From Hsuehochloa calcarea (Eukaryota; Streptophyta; Magnoliopsida; Poales; Poaceae), in the NCBI GenBank assembly GCA_036346395.1, contig CM070594.1:31591385-31655384 (forward strand): DNA of 64,000 bases, given 5' to 3'. This document shows positions 11,545 to 22,798 of this stretch, piece by piece (the stretch's first letter is position 1; each line of letters opens with the position of its first letter). A program made the position numbers and the translations under genes. Under the pieces are notes generated by a model. That model did no database searches and was not told the DNA's origin. It saw nothing but the letters and a program-made list of their open reading frames with translations.

Positions 11545-13111
11545 TGTTGGACCGAAAAGGCGACTAGAGGGGGGGTGAATAGAGCACGCCACTTTTCACA
11601 AACTATGAATTCAACACAATTTCACTCCAATAGCTATGATGAAGCTATGAAGATCAATATACCAGTACAGCGGAAGACTAGTATTGAATCCAATTAAAAC
11701 CCCTAAGCAATGCGACAAAAATCAGCAAGAATCAAAACTAACAGAGGTGGCGGTCGACCGTATTATATCAAGGCGGTCCGACCAAGCACCAAATCGGTCC
11801 GACCTTTGGTGTGGGGCGGATCGACCGGCAGCTCGTAACAAAGAAAAAAACTCGATGACGAAGTTGCAATTAGGTCTAACTTTTGATTCTCAACTCCAAA
11901 CTTCACGAAACTTTGCACACACCTTCTCTATGATATTAAGGACCTATTCCAATCAACAAATATGATAATTCTTGGACGAACAAAGATCTTTTACGATCTG
12001 ATTGAAGAAGGTGCAAACCGCAAAGATGAAAACTAGATCCAATCGCTTGCTCGTGGGTGATTGATGATCAAATTGATCCTAGATGGGTTCCCACACATCA
12101 CAGCAAGCTAATCCACGTGAAGAAATCAATCAAAAACTCGCGGATCAAGGAAAGCCCTAAAATCACCAAATTGAAAGCAAGAACGAAAAGAGACTTATCT
12201 CAAGCAAACCTTGCATAGATTAAGAACGTGATCGTTGCTGGATTACACCCACACCATCATGGATCAGTGGTCAATCCTAGATCATGAAATTCACCTCAAA
12301 CCATAAAGAGCCCTAGCCTCCACCTCAACTCCCCCTAAGCCAATTAGGGTTTTGAAACAAAAAGAGGCGAGAGAAAAAAGAGCTGCTGGGTGCAGCCACC
12401 ACCTCCCCCTATTTATAGTGGAGGCCTAGAACTCCTAGGGTTTGACTCCATTGGACTCCCGTTAAGGCCCAATAACAAACGGGTCACACACGCACGCTTC
12501 GCAAAGCGCCGTCTTTAACCTTTGACCTAAACAGCTTCACCTAGCGCCATCTTGCACCTTAGATTTGCTAATAGGTCACCCTTGTCCATCTTGCGCCACG
12601 CTTGAGTCATTGACTCACGGCATCGTCGATCGCTCGGACCTCAACTCTCCAAGTCTAGTCCCGATCCTCCTCGCCGTTGACCGTCGTTGACCACCAAGCT
12701 ACCTGCACAACCATAGACAAGCAAACACAAATTCGGGAACAAGTTCTTCACAACTTGACCCATGTTAGTCAAAATATGCATCATGCAAACCATATGCCAC
12801 GATACCAATGACTTTGACCTAACCAACGAACAATGCCGCCACGACGGGCGACGTTCAGGACAAACGGTCGATCCAGCCTCGTGGCTTGGTCGATCACCGC
12901 CCGGTCGGACCACACCATAGGTCATCCGACCACCGAAGGAGGACTTAGCCGATTTTCAACCCCGAAAATCCAAACCTCTGGAAACTTTAAACCAATAGAA
13001 CTTCTTACTGGAGACTCCAAAAATCATGAGACCAAGTGCATTGGGATCCCCTCACTTGCCTACAACACCTATTTTTGGCCCAGCTCGTTTTGACCACTTT
13101 TAGGTCACTGT
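11545..13111 (-). repeat. C1 3' LTR, part before the D insertion
   Basis: Starts TGTTGGACCG and follows the C1 5' LTR (44104-45767) and C2 LTR (51924-53875). It has a TATA region (ctatttatagtgg, 12410-12422, read on the minus strand), ribosome-free coding noise, and near 12840-12950 the GGTCGACC/GGTCGGACC palindromes typical of this LTR. It is interrupted at 13112 by D. Confidence 0.88.
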
Positions 13112-14026
13112 TGTAACATCCCAAATATGGGTTTGTGTTTCAAATGTAAGAAAATCAGAAGAATTTAAAACTTTTCTTGCATCTTGAAGACTTGGTCATT
13201 TTTGGTAATTCTTTTCAAAAGAATTATGGAAAATCCAATTTAAATTCTCTTTTGACTCTAATCAAAAACCCTCCTTGGCAAAGGTTTTTTGCCAAACCCT
13301 TGGAAATCTTTTCCCTGAGTTCTTGGGAGGCTTGACAACACCTCTGAATTATCTCATGATTTTTAGAAATTATTTGATAATTTTTGGAGGCAAGTCAAAC
13401 TGGTCAAACCCCAATTTCCTCACTTCTGGAATTTCTGGAGAATAATTCGGTGCATGAAAATCTCTGAAAATTTTATGGAAGGTTCCTCCTGCAGTCAGCA
13501 AGCTCCAGTTAAAATTTCATAAATTTTGGAGTTTGTTTTCTACCTCAAATAATTCCTCAAAAATCAGATGTTTAAAATTCAAATTCAAAACTGGTTTGCA
13601 CTGTTCATCGGGTTCGAACCAGGCTCGGGCTCGAGCCACTTGACTCGGTCGAGTCAACTAAACGCACTGGCGCGGTCGCTCGGGCGCGGGCGTGGTGAGC
13701 CGTTGGATCAGCATCGAACGGCCCGAGATCAAGCGCGCGATCGAATCGTTGTAATCAGCCCGTTCTATTTCAACCGCTCGATTAAATCCAACGGCTATCC
13801 GCTGTCTTCCTCCGCTCGCGCGCGGCCGAAGTCAACAGCGGTGACGTGCAGTACCTTCGCAGAGCCGGGCGCGTCTCCTTTCGCCAACGGCTCTTCCGCA
13901 TTTAATGCTCCCGTCCGCCGCCTCCACGATCGTCGCCTCCCTCACATTACTCGCCCCGTCGCCTCGGCCGACCTCAACTTCGGTGCAAGCCATTTTTCTT
14001 GCCGTTGCTTCTCTTGCTCCTCCGGC

Positions 14027-14034
14027 TATAAAAC
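14027..14034 (+). promoter_or_regulatory. TATA box of D LTR
   Basis: ctccggctataaaactctacc lies about 915 bp into the LTR at the end of a GC-rich region, followed by a pyrimidine-rich leader. It is a plausible element promoter. Confidence 0.55.
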
Positions 14035-14641
14035 TCTACCGAGGCTTCCTTAGCATCCTTTGAACACCCTTGAGCTTCAAAGATCACTTCTAGTGCACCG
14101 AGTGAGCTCCTTTGTGGATTTTTCTCTACCGCCATTGTTGAAGATCCAAGTTCTTTCTGAAAGTGGTGTTCGGGCCTTCTCTTTCAAAACCTTTGCTTCC
14201 TCGTTACCTAGCATCTCATAGAGTATTAACCCTCTCATCAATTTTGCTTTTAATGAGAGAGCGGTTCAATTGCGGATTGCCCCTTTCGGCCGAAACCGCC
14301 ACTCTTCTTCACCCGAGCCGATTCGACTCTCCTCCGTGCCTTCTTTGGGCTCAGGTAACTTCTCTTTAGTCCCCAGTTTGCTGGCACTCGCTCCTTTGGA
14401 CCGCAGCTGAGCTCGTTTGCATTTTTCGTTTTCGGTCATTTTGCTCGCCGCGGTTATCTCCGCTTCTGGCGTTCTAGCACGCACCAAAACCGCCGTACCA
14501 TTGTGTGCGCAAGAGTGTTAAGGACTCATTTTAGGCGTTTGCTCGCACCACCGCGGCCAGAGCCGCCGGCGGCGAGCCGATCTTCCCGGTCATTTTTGCC
14601 GGACGAAAATCTGGGACGAACGTTTGAACGTGAATCGTTGT

Positions 14642-15000
14642 GGACCGTCGATCCTGAGATCTACGGCCCAAGTTTGCGTTGAAGTTGAACTAACACACGC
14701 CTTGATCCGTGGACCGTCGAATCCAAGATCAACGGCCCCGATTCAAGTCCGCGCGGGGCGTCGGATCCCAGATCCACGGCTCGCGTGTGTGTGAACATTC
14801 GGATCGCCGAACGCTCGAATCCACATGAACCGTTGGATCTAGATCCAACGGCGGACGACCAGTGTCCCGGATCGCCCGCGCGCCCCGACCAAAGTGGTCG
14901 TGGACCGTTGGATCCTGATCCAACGGTTAACGACGTGGTTTCGCGTGATGCGCTTGCTGCGTTAGCGCTGGGACGCGGACCGTCGGATCCAAGATCGACG
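14642..15000 (+). repeat. Palindrome array in D LTR
   Basis: Six copies of a GGACCGTYGGATC..GATCNACGG-type inverted repeat: about 14642-14668, 14711-14736, 14758-14779, 14830-14851, 14902-14927 and 14980-15000. The copy at 14830-14851 is a perfect palindrome (arms ccgttggatct / agatccaacgg). A related motif occurs at about 13698-13722. Spacing is roughly 50-75 bp. The unit is too irregular for a simple satellite. Confidence 0.75.
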
Positions 15001-17214
15001 CTCGTCGTTCGGCCACGTCATTTCAAAATTCTGATTTTCCCGAAAGGATTTATTTATCAACTGAAAAATGTGATAACTTGTAAAATGCATAACTAATTCA
15101 TTTTAAATCCTTTTCGGGAGATTCAAATTTTGTGGGTTATGTTTTCAACTGAACTTTAATCTAAAAATGTTTCCAACCCCAGTATAGCTCCAGAAATTTT
15201 TGCTAATGAATAGTAGCATTTTTGATTTATAAAAGCTGAGCAAAATTGTTTTGGTCATATCTTTGGCATTAAGAATCCAAATCAGTTGGTTCTTGTTGCT
15301 AAATTCTTTATAAATCATGATCTTGCTACTGTAAAATTTTCCAAATTTTTGGAGAGAGTTTACTGTTGGGTCTTTGCATTTTTATTCGTTCTTATCGGTT
15401 GCTTTTTGCTTTCTCGTTAGGATCCGAAGAGCACGTTGATAATATTATCGATCCTCAAGAACACCTTGACCCCACAAGCAAGGTGCAAGATATTTGATCA
15501 TAAATGTCCCATTACTTTCAAAGTCTACTATCTTGTTTACAAATTATATGTATGCATTGCTTTTGTGTCCAATTATTTTTTGTCCTGTTTAGAGGTAGTT
15601 ATTCCTAATGCATTGTTGCCATTAAAGTGTTATACCCTGCCACAACCATAAGTTATTAATATCGCTGGTGAATTAGAGCCCGGTGATTTAATTATGCTCT
15701 TTTATTGTCTTTTCGGTGTCATGCTTAGAAATGCTTAGATGTCGGTAGTAATGGGTGATCATCGATTTTAATCGATGATCTTGATCACACATTTATTTAT
15801 TATTCCATTATGTCCAGCATTTGTGCTTTGTTACTTTGTAAAGTCAAAAACTGAAAATAAAATCGTTTTAGACTTGGGCACAATGGTATGTTGGTGTGAT
15901 CTGTTGGTGTGATTGGAATGGTGCCTAGGTCATCAAGGACCGAGTTACTTGTGTCACTAAGCCAAGCGCTTATGCGTGCTAACCACGCGAGAGGGATATG
16001 GGACCTCTCTTGACTTAGTACTTTGGCGTGTGTTATCTCCGAGTCGCAGGAGGGGGTTGTGTGTGTTGTGTGAAACATGATATGTGTTCTCGTGTTCTTG
16101 TGTTGGGTGTGCGGTGGTGGAGATTCCGGGTAGGCTCTCCACCTCGAGGAGCGTCGTAGTTGTCCAAGGCTTTACCCGGGAAGGGTAGTTGACCGAGGCT
16201 TTACGATGACTCCGACACAACGTATGGGTTTCTATCCATACGGGCGGCTCGAGGGGTAATACACAATATTGGAAATGTCTCGTAGGACTTAGCTGTGCCG
16301 GCATACCAAAGGAAGTATGCAAATCTAGTGGCAAAAAGGCGGTCTGGCGTGTGGGTACATTGGTACACCCCTGCAGGGATAAAACTATTCGAATAGCCTC
16401 GTCCTAGGTTATGGACATGCTTGGTAAGGTCGTGCAAGAACTAGACTACAACCTTTTAAATTAAAATTTGACATGGTTAGTATGAATGGGTAATTCATGC
16501 TATTGTTGTGGTGACTAATGGGTTGGTCACTTCCAGGATTGTTGTTGTCATACATCTACTGTTATATTGTTGTCATTTACGTTTATTTGAACATTAAAAA
16601 CAGATTTGTTAACTTGCTTTTCAATGTACTACATTATTGCAAATAAAACTCGCTTTATGCTTAAAAATTTGAGTCCTAGCCTCGCTCCACTTAAATAAGC
16701 TTGCATATAGTTATTGTTCGTGTCATTATCATTCTTCTATATCTTGTAGTACATTCAGTACTCACCCACTTTTGTTGAAGTCGCTTTTGTTTGCAGAGGA
16801 AGAAGGTGAGCCCCAAGGGCCTCACTTTTGCGAGATGTGCTGTGGATTCGACGACTAGCTTAGCGGTCCGGTCGGTTGCCTTGTGGGTTAAAGGCACACT
16901 GATTGGCTCTTTTGTTTATGGCCATCTTATGGCACTTTTGCTTCCGCTATTAAATTTCTTTATGTATTTTTCATTTGGCCGGTCGGCCTCTCTTTTGTAA
17001 TGACTATCCTTTATTTATGTTATCTTCTGGTTGTTGCTTTGCTTCGGTTCTATGTGAATGAATGGAATTTATGCATAAATTTTGTAAAGAGGTGTGTATA
17101 CTGCATTTCTGGGAAGTATACATGTCTCGAAGACACGGGTTATTTCGTTTGTGATGCTAGGGTCAATTGGTGACTAAGCATTACAAGCCCAATAATCCGG
17201 GGTCCTCACAAGGT

Positions 17215-17228
17215 TTGGTATCAGAGCC
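17215..17228 (+). other. Primer-binding site of D
   Basis: tggtatcagagcc just inside the 5' LTR matches the 3' end of plant initiator tRNA-Met as used by most gypsy chromoviruses. It sets the LTR end at 17210. Confidence 0.88.
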
Positions 17229-17447
17229 ATACTGACCGTAGTAACCCAAGCTTGGTCGTCTTTAGGGTATTTTGGAAAACCCTAATTTCAAAGTATCAAA
17301 TGATTTATGAAAGCTTAAGGAATTCTCAGATTTTATTCCTTACCTATCTTAGCTTTCTCCTCTCATCTCACTCTAATTTGAGTTTTGAAAGTTGTTTACC
17401 TCTTCTTCCTTCAAAGATAGTGTTATCGATTAAATGGGTTTTGGGAA

Positions 17448-17716
17448 CCACTGAGTTTGGCAAATTGAAGTACTTAGGGTTTTGAAGTTTCTGGACTGAA
17501 GATTTCGGCTAGAGGCTTGGATGCGAATCTGAACAGCACGCCTCAGTTTCTAGACAGCGAGCTCAATGGTTTCTGATGGGACCACTGAGCTTGGCAAATT
17601 GAAGTGTGCCAGATTTTGAAGTTTCTAGAATGGAAGACTTCGACTGGAAGCTTGGATGCAAAATCGCTACAGCAACTTCAATTTCCGGACAGCAAGCTCG
17701 ATGGTTTCTAATAGGA
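17448..17716 (+). repeat. 134-bp tandem duplication in D leader
   Basis: Two adjacent imperfect copies start ccactgag at 17448 and 17582 and each end near atggtttct. They lie in the untranslated leader between primer-binding site and gag. The rest of the leader (17229-17447 and 17717-18098) shows nothing further. Confidence 0.75.
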
Positions 17717-18098
17717 TAGAAAATGAGAGGATAATCAACTAAAATTTGTGGGAATAGAAGGGTAAGATGTGATACTAGTTAGCTATGTATCTAACACTAT
17801 TTTTGCTGATTGAACCCTGCTCTTTAGTGGTAATAGATCTTTCCTTAATCTTCTGATTTTTATCTTCTCAATCAATTACTCGTTCATTCAATACGGGTTA
17901 GTTGCGTTGGGAAGTTGAGCTTTGGTTTGATGATTCATTGCGGTTTTTGGAGTCTTTTTATTAGCCTGTTGAAGTTTACATACTTGCTGTTTTCGGCTTT
18001 CGATTAGAGTGATATTCCATCCCCCTAGTCGTTAGCTTTTTGCTTTCTTTTGGCTTTGATTTTGGAGTCTAGTTTTAACCAAAGTTTCTTGCAACAGG

Positions 18099-19080
18099 AT
18101 GGCTGGACGCACTCGTAGCGGCCAAGGCCAGTCAGCTGGTCCGGACGAGGATCTTCCTTCTCCTCCGACCATGGCCGAGGTCCTTCTTCAGATTGAGCGC
18201 AACCGTGCAGAGGAGAGGAGGGTTCTTCTGGACGTCATCACGCGCAACACTTCCGCCTCTTACCGTGCTTGAGTGATCCGGGCAAGGAGTGGACACCAGC
18301 CGCGTGGGGGACTCGCGGAGTTTAATTCTTCGCACTCAACCCCCCACGTTCTCCAGGTCGGAGGACCCGCTTGACGCAGACGACTGGCTTCGTCTGGTGG
18401 AGCGGAAGCTTCGCATAGCGCAGTGCCGGGAGCACAAGAAGGCGCTGTCGCATCGCACCACCGGAGGGTGCAGCTTTGTCTTGGTGGGAGAGCTTTCGCC
18501 ATGCACCGACGCCACACCGTCACTTGGGAGGAGTTCCGCACCGCCTTCCGTCGAGTCACATCCTTCCTACCTGATGAGGTCAAGAAGAAGGAGTTCTTGT
18601 CGCCGCATAAGGACGCTTTCGCCACGGAGTACTGCACGAGTTTAACCATTTGGCTCGTTATGCTCGGAAGAGGTGGCCACCGATGAGGCCAAGCAAGAGA
18701 AGTTCAAGGATGGTTTGTCCGAGGAGCCGCAGGACAAGCTATCTATCGTCGACTTCCAGATTTCCGTGCCTTGGTGGACAAGGCCATTGTCACCGAGCAC
18801 TGGGGAGAGCGCTGTGGATTCCCGCAAGCGTAAGTGGGAGGCCCGGTCATCTAGGGCCGGCTATCCCCGCTTGATCCGCCTCGGGGTCGCACAAGAAGCT
18901 TCAAGACCCCGAGGCCGTCAAGACTGTTCTTTGCCCTTCGCAGCCGTGCCCTACCACGTGCACTGCGAGTCGCCAGGTGGCTCCCCGTGAACCCGGCCGC
19001 CGGGTCACTTGCTTGAAGCGGAAGGGGCATTATGCGAACCAATGCCCTAAGAAGACGAGAGCGCCCTCGCCCTAATGGAG
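18099..19080 (+). pseudogene. D gag, degraded
   Basis: Start ATG at 18099 opens MAGRTRSGQGQSAG, stopping at about 18270. The retrotransposon gag (capsid) domain is recognisable in pieces from about 18350 to 18860 (DPLDADDWLRLVERKL, TVTWEEFRTAFRR, EYCTSL region, DEAKQEKFKDGL, SRKRKWEARSS), spread over all three frames. The nucleocapsid knuckle at about 19005-19055 reads CLKRKGHYANQC: the second zinc-binding cysteine is gone and spacing is shortened. Gag would form the virus-like particle; this copy cannot encode a full one. Confidence 0.8.
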
Positions 19081-19093
19081 GACGCGGCGTGAG

Positions 19094-19560
19094 GTGGTCC
19101 TTCTCAGACTCAAGATAGTCCCTACTACCCAAGGCGTGGGTAGTGGTCGCGTCAACCTCATCTCGGCGGAGGAGGCACAGGAGGCACCCGACGCCGTGGC
19201 CGGGTACACTTTCGTTAACTCTCATTCTGCCATCGCTTTGTTTGATTCAGAGCATCTCATTCTTTTATTTCGAGTCTTTTGCTGCTATTAGTGAGCTCCT
19301 CTTTACTCCATTGTTGATCCCATTGCTCATTCGCTCTCGGGTTCGGAGTTGAGAGTCAACTGAGTGTAGGGATGTCCCAATTGAAATTGAGGGAGTGAGA
19401 TTCCTCGCGAATCTTATCCTCCTCCATTCAGCAAGTTTAGATGTAATTCTTGGTATGGATTGGTTGTCTCAAAGATAAGGGACAAATCGATTGCGCCAAG
19501 AAGTGTGTCTCTATCTAGTCTTTCCGTGGCGGGTTAAGTTCGCCGAGGAAAGTCGCTAGG
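19094..19560 (+). pseudogene. D aspartic protease remnant
   Basis: The frame at 19094-19291 reads GRVNLISAEEAQEAPDAVAG and ALFDS. One base is then missing in the glycine codon of the active-site triad at about 19250, so the continuing SHSF-like sequence is out of frame. The LDVILGMDWLSQ motif typical of the protease end is at about 19437-19472, followed by a stop. Confidence 0.75.
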
Positions 19561-19599
19561 TCCGCATCTCTTCGCGCCAGCGAAGCCCGCTCTAGATAT

Positions 19600-20124
19600 T
19601 AGTGAAGTCCCCACAGTTCGTGACTTCATTGATGTGTTTGCTGAAGATCTTCCAGGGATGCCACCAGTTCGAGATCTCGAGTTTGTCATTGAGTTGGTTC
19701 CCGGTACTGCCGCGATTTCAAAGAGGCATTATCGGATGCCACCGAACGAGTTGGTGGAGTTGAAGAAGCAACTGAGTGAGCTGCAAGAAAAAGGTTTTAT
19801 CCGCCCTAGCTCATCTCCGTGGGGTTGTCCAGCAATCTTCGTAAAGAAGAAGGACAATACTTTGCGCATGTGCGTTGATTACAGTCCGCTTAATGAGGTA
19901 ACGGTAAAGAACAAGTATCCATTGCCCCGCATTGATGATCTCTTTGATCAATTAACTGGAGCTCGAGTATTCTCCAGGATTGATATGAGAGTGGGATATC
20001 ATCAAGTTCGGATACGACCTGAGGATATTCCAAAGACGGCTTTCTCTACTCGCTACGGCTTGTATGAATACACCGTCATGTCATTTGGCTTAACCAATGC
20101 TCCCGCCTTGTTCATGAACCTCAT
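19600..20124 (+). pseudogene. D reverse transcriptase, N-terminal half
   Basis: One open stretch (19634-20129) carries FAEDLPGMPPVRDLEF, SSSPWGCPAIFVKKKD, MCVDYSPLNEVTVKNKYP, RVFSRIDMRVGYHQV and YEYTVMSFGLTNAP. It stops before the catalytic Asp-Asp loop because the element is cut at about 20120 and joined to C1 LTR sequence. The remaining RT, RNase H and integrase are missing. This is the least damaged coding block in D. Confidence 0.87.
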
Positions 20125-20129
20125 CCTAA
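20119..20129. other. D/C1 deletion junction plus B1 target duplication
   Basis: The D RT reads to ctcat, while tcatcctaa belongs to the end of the C1 LTR (compare 45728-45737 and 53837-53846). The two share tcat at the breakpoint. The last five bases, CCTAA (20125-20129), are the left target duplication of B1 and recur at 40779-40783. Confidence 0.8.
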
Positions 20130-22537
20130 TGTAATACTCTAAAAATAATAATAATAATAACGTCTTAAGGACTTGTGCGTAATTAAGCAAAAGAAATTTG
20201 TTTTGATGTTTTTACGGAGGGACTAGACCGCGTAAGATATAAAAGATCGTTGGGATTCTAGAAACCTAGCAATCTTTTTTTTTCCACCCTAGCCGCCGCC
20301 TTGGTTTCAATCTCTCCCCGTGCGCCGCCAGAGCAGCCGCCTCGCTCTCCTGCGCACTCGGGAACACAAGCCATCGGCACACGTCGCTGCTAATCGAGTG
20401 CGTGACGCCATCACGTCGCCATCGCCACATGCAGTTGTTTCTGGTGCGCGTGAGATTGCGTCCGAGCTGCTATTTCGCTGCGCCTGCGTGAGTACGCTAC
20501 ATGCTAGCGCCTGGCCGCGTGGCCGTTCGGTCGACGTGTGAGTGCCCGGAGGTTTCCTATGGTCCAATGCATGCGGCTGTGCGAAGGATCCCGTCTGTGC
20601 ATGTGCGCATGAAAGCTGCCGCATAGCTTTGCACTTGGCCGAAGCCATCTACCGCAAACAGATGGAAGCCATCTTCGTTTCCACACGTGAGCTTTGCATT
20701 AGTTTCTACTTTGTCTGCTAGATAACATGCTTCTTGATTTGTATGTGTTGTATTGAGTTCAAAAGTAAGGGAGAGAGGAAGAGCCACTTCTTGCTAGTGT
20801 TAGTGTTGGTTCTACATCTTTTACATGTGTGCATTTTGCTAGAACCGTAAGGGGTTAGAAAGGGTTCTATTTTTTTTAATCAAAGGGCCAAATAATAGAT
20901 CTGTTTAGCATGATGTTCTGTTGAACGATTATTTCGGGTACCTTAATGGCGAATTTTGAAAATATCATCTACTAGTTAATTGTAGATAATTTCGATATCT
21001 TTCTATAGCATATTTTATCATGTCGATCGGACAAGTAGATTTCGAGATATGAATTTTGGAAGACTGCTGTCTTTGTGGTTGTCGTCGTTCGGCGCTGTTC
21101 TGGTAGATCAGATATTAAAAATAGTAAATAGACTAATTAGAGTTTTTAATCTACATGAAAGTTGTAGATAATTGTCTGAGGGTTCTGTAGGATCCAAGAA
21201 CTCGAAATTTGGTTGGGTAAAACAAAAGTTATGAATTTAGAAAGACCCGCTGTCCCGAAGTTAATAGATCGATTTTCTGGGTTAAAAACGGAGAGTTAGA
21301 TGATTTAATTAGAAGTCTTAGTAATCTAAGAAAATGTGGAGAATTTTGTGTAGAATCCAGAGCTGGGTGGTTTGTCGTGATCGGACTTTTGAGTCAAAAG
21401 TTACATTCGTTTTAGTACCGAGACAGCAATGGGTAACTATTCGGTACCGGAGAAGCGTGGTATATTTGGGGACGGGTAGGAGCGAAGTATATTGATTGCT
21501 ATTCTTGTTGCTGTAGCTTGTATTGAAGTTTGTGTATTTAATATAGGAGAGGCGTCGTGCTTGTTACCATCTTCTAGCCAAATCGTATGTCGCAACTAGT
21601 AAAGGCAAGTGCATGGTAGACAACAATTAATGATTGATCATTGTTTTCTTTATCTTCTATTACCATTATTGTTGTGCTCTTATTTTATTTAATTGCAAGC
21701 AATGGAATGGTATGGATTTATATGGTTAATGGACATGATGAAAAATTGGTTATGATGAGTATTATGAAATTATGCATGTTTGCATTCATAAGCATCTTTG
21801 CATATGAGCAGGTGATTATGAATGATCACAACTCCACGGGAGTGGAGGAGGTCCCCGATCCTTGTGGAGGAACGGGCTTGAGAGTGAATGTTGTCGCGAG
21901 CATTCACTCATGCTATACCGGTATACGCGAAAGAAGTGCATGTGGACATGTAGATTAGAGTTGCATTGATACATGAGATTAATGAGTGCGAAACAAAGAG
22001 AAGATAACAACATGATAATATTAATAGAAGTACCTGTGATGATAATGAAGTTATTGAATGCTGTTGATTTATTATTGTTCGTTGTATATTGATGTGGTTG
22101 CTGAGTCGTGGACTCACCCTTGCTCTTTTGTTTTCTTTAGGTGATCTTCGAGGACGCCGTGACTGAGAGCGGGTAGAGCACATGGATTAGATCTATACTT
22201 CAATCACATGATCATTTGCCATAAGAACCTTTTTATTCAATGCAGGATTATTCTAGAACATGTTAGAGGTTGAATAAAGTTTAGGACAACGTTTTGGACT
22301 AGACTATTTGTTTTAATGATTTGGATTCATTGGTTGGTGCTATTTTGGACTATTTACCTGGTTATATTCCCCTTGCTTATTTATTATCGTTAGATCCATA
22401 ATTATGCATGTTCTTTTGTGATCCATGGATATGTGTATTGTTGTTTTCTTGCTGTAATTTTATAGTGTGTCGATAATTGTTAGTTTAAAGAGTAGTGTGG
22501 TGGCATTCTAGGCTCAGTGTTGGGCTGGGGTGTTACA
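20130..22537 (+). repeat. B1 5' LTR (2408 bp)
   Basis: TGTAATACTC ... GTGTTACA. An early TATA box (tataaaag, 20238-20245) precedes a GC-rich part. Around 21812-21907 lie three consecutive hairpins: gtgattatgaatgatcac, ctccacgggagtggag, and gtgaatg/cattcac around a 10-base loop. The primer-binding site follows immediately. Open frames here are not genes. Confidence 0.93.
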
Positions 22538-22554
22538 GTTGGTATCAGAGCGGG
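22538..22554 (+). other. Primer-binding site of B1
   Basis: gttggtatcagagcggg follows the LTR end and matches the initiator tRNA-Met 3' end. The stretch 22555-22798 is untranslated leader with nothing else recognised. Confidence 0.9.
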
Positions 22555-22798
22555 CTTTAGGTCCGTGGTGAATAGATTAACAACTTAGGCAAACTAAAAT
22601 TGTTAAAATTTGTTTTAGTTTTAGTAAATCAACAAAAATATGCTAATGGTTAACTAACCTAAAATTTGACACACTAGTGCACAGTAGGTTAGAGAGAGGT
22701 ACGAATATAGTTTTATGCTTCCGTTATGTTGTTCATTGATGCATGATTTTATTTTGACCTTTGAACTCATTGTGTATTGTTGATTGTGGTTGATAGCT

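Larger units (their letters stand above)
13112..17210 (+). repeat. D 5' LTR (4099 bp)
   Basis: Begins TGTAACATCCC and ends GGTCCTCACA, followed by a tRNA-Met-type primer-binding site. It has a TATA box (tataaaac, 14027-14034), an array of GGACCGT-type palindromes (14642-15000), AT-rich sequence, and a block at about 16349-16420 shared with the A LTRs (ctattcgaatag, 16385-16396). No second copy is in the window, so the start is set by TG and loss of C1 homology. Confidence 0.8.
13112..20120 (+). mobile_element. D: Ty3/gypsy element, 3'-truncated
   Basis: Plus-strand gypsy with a 4.1-kb 5' LTR (13112-17210), primer-binding site, leader, gag, protease and the first half of RT. It ends at about 20118-20124 within RT, fused to the last bases of the C1 LTR. 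Integrase and the 3' LTR are absent. RT wording (PGMPPVRDLEFVIELVPGT, SSSPWGCPAIFVKKKD) resembles RIRE3-like Tekay elements. No target duplication can be confirmed because the right end is lost. Confidence 0.87.
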
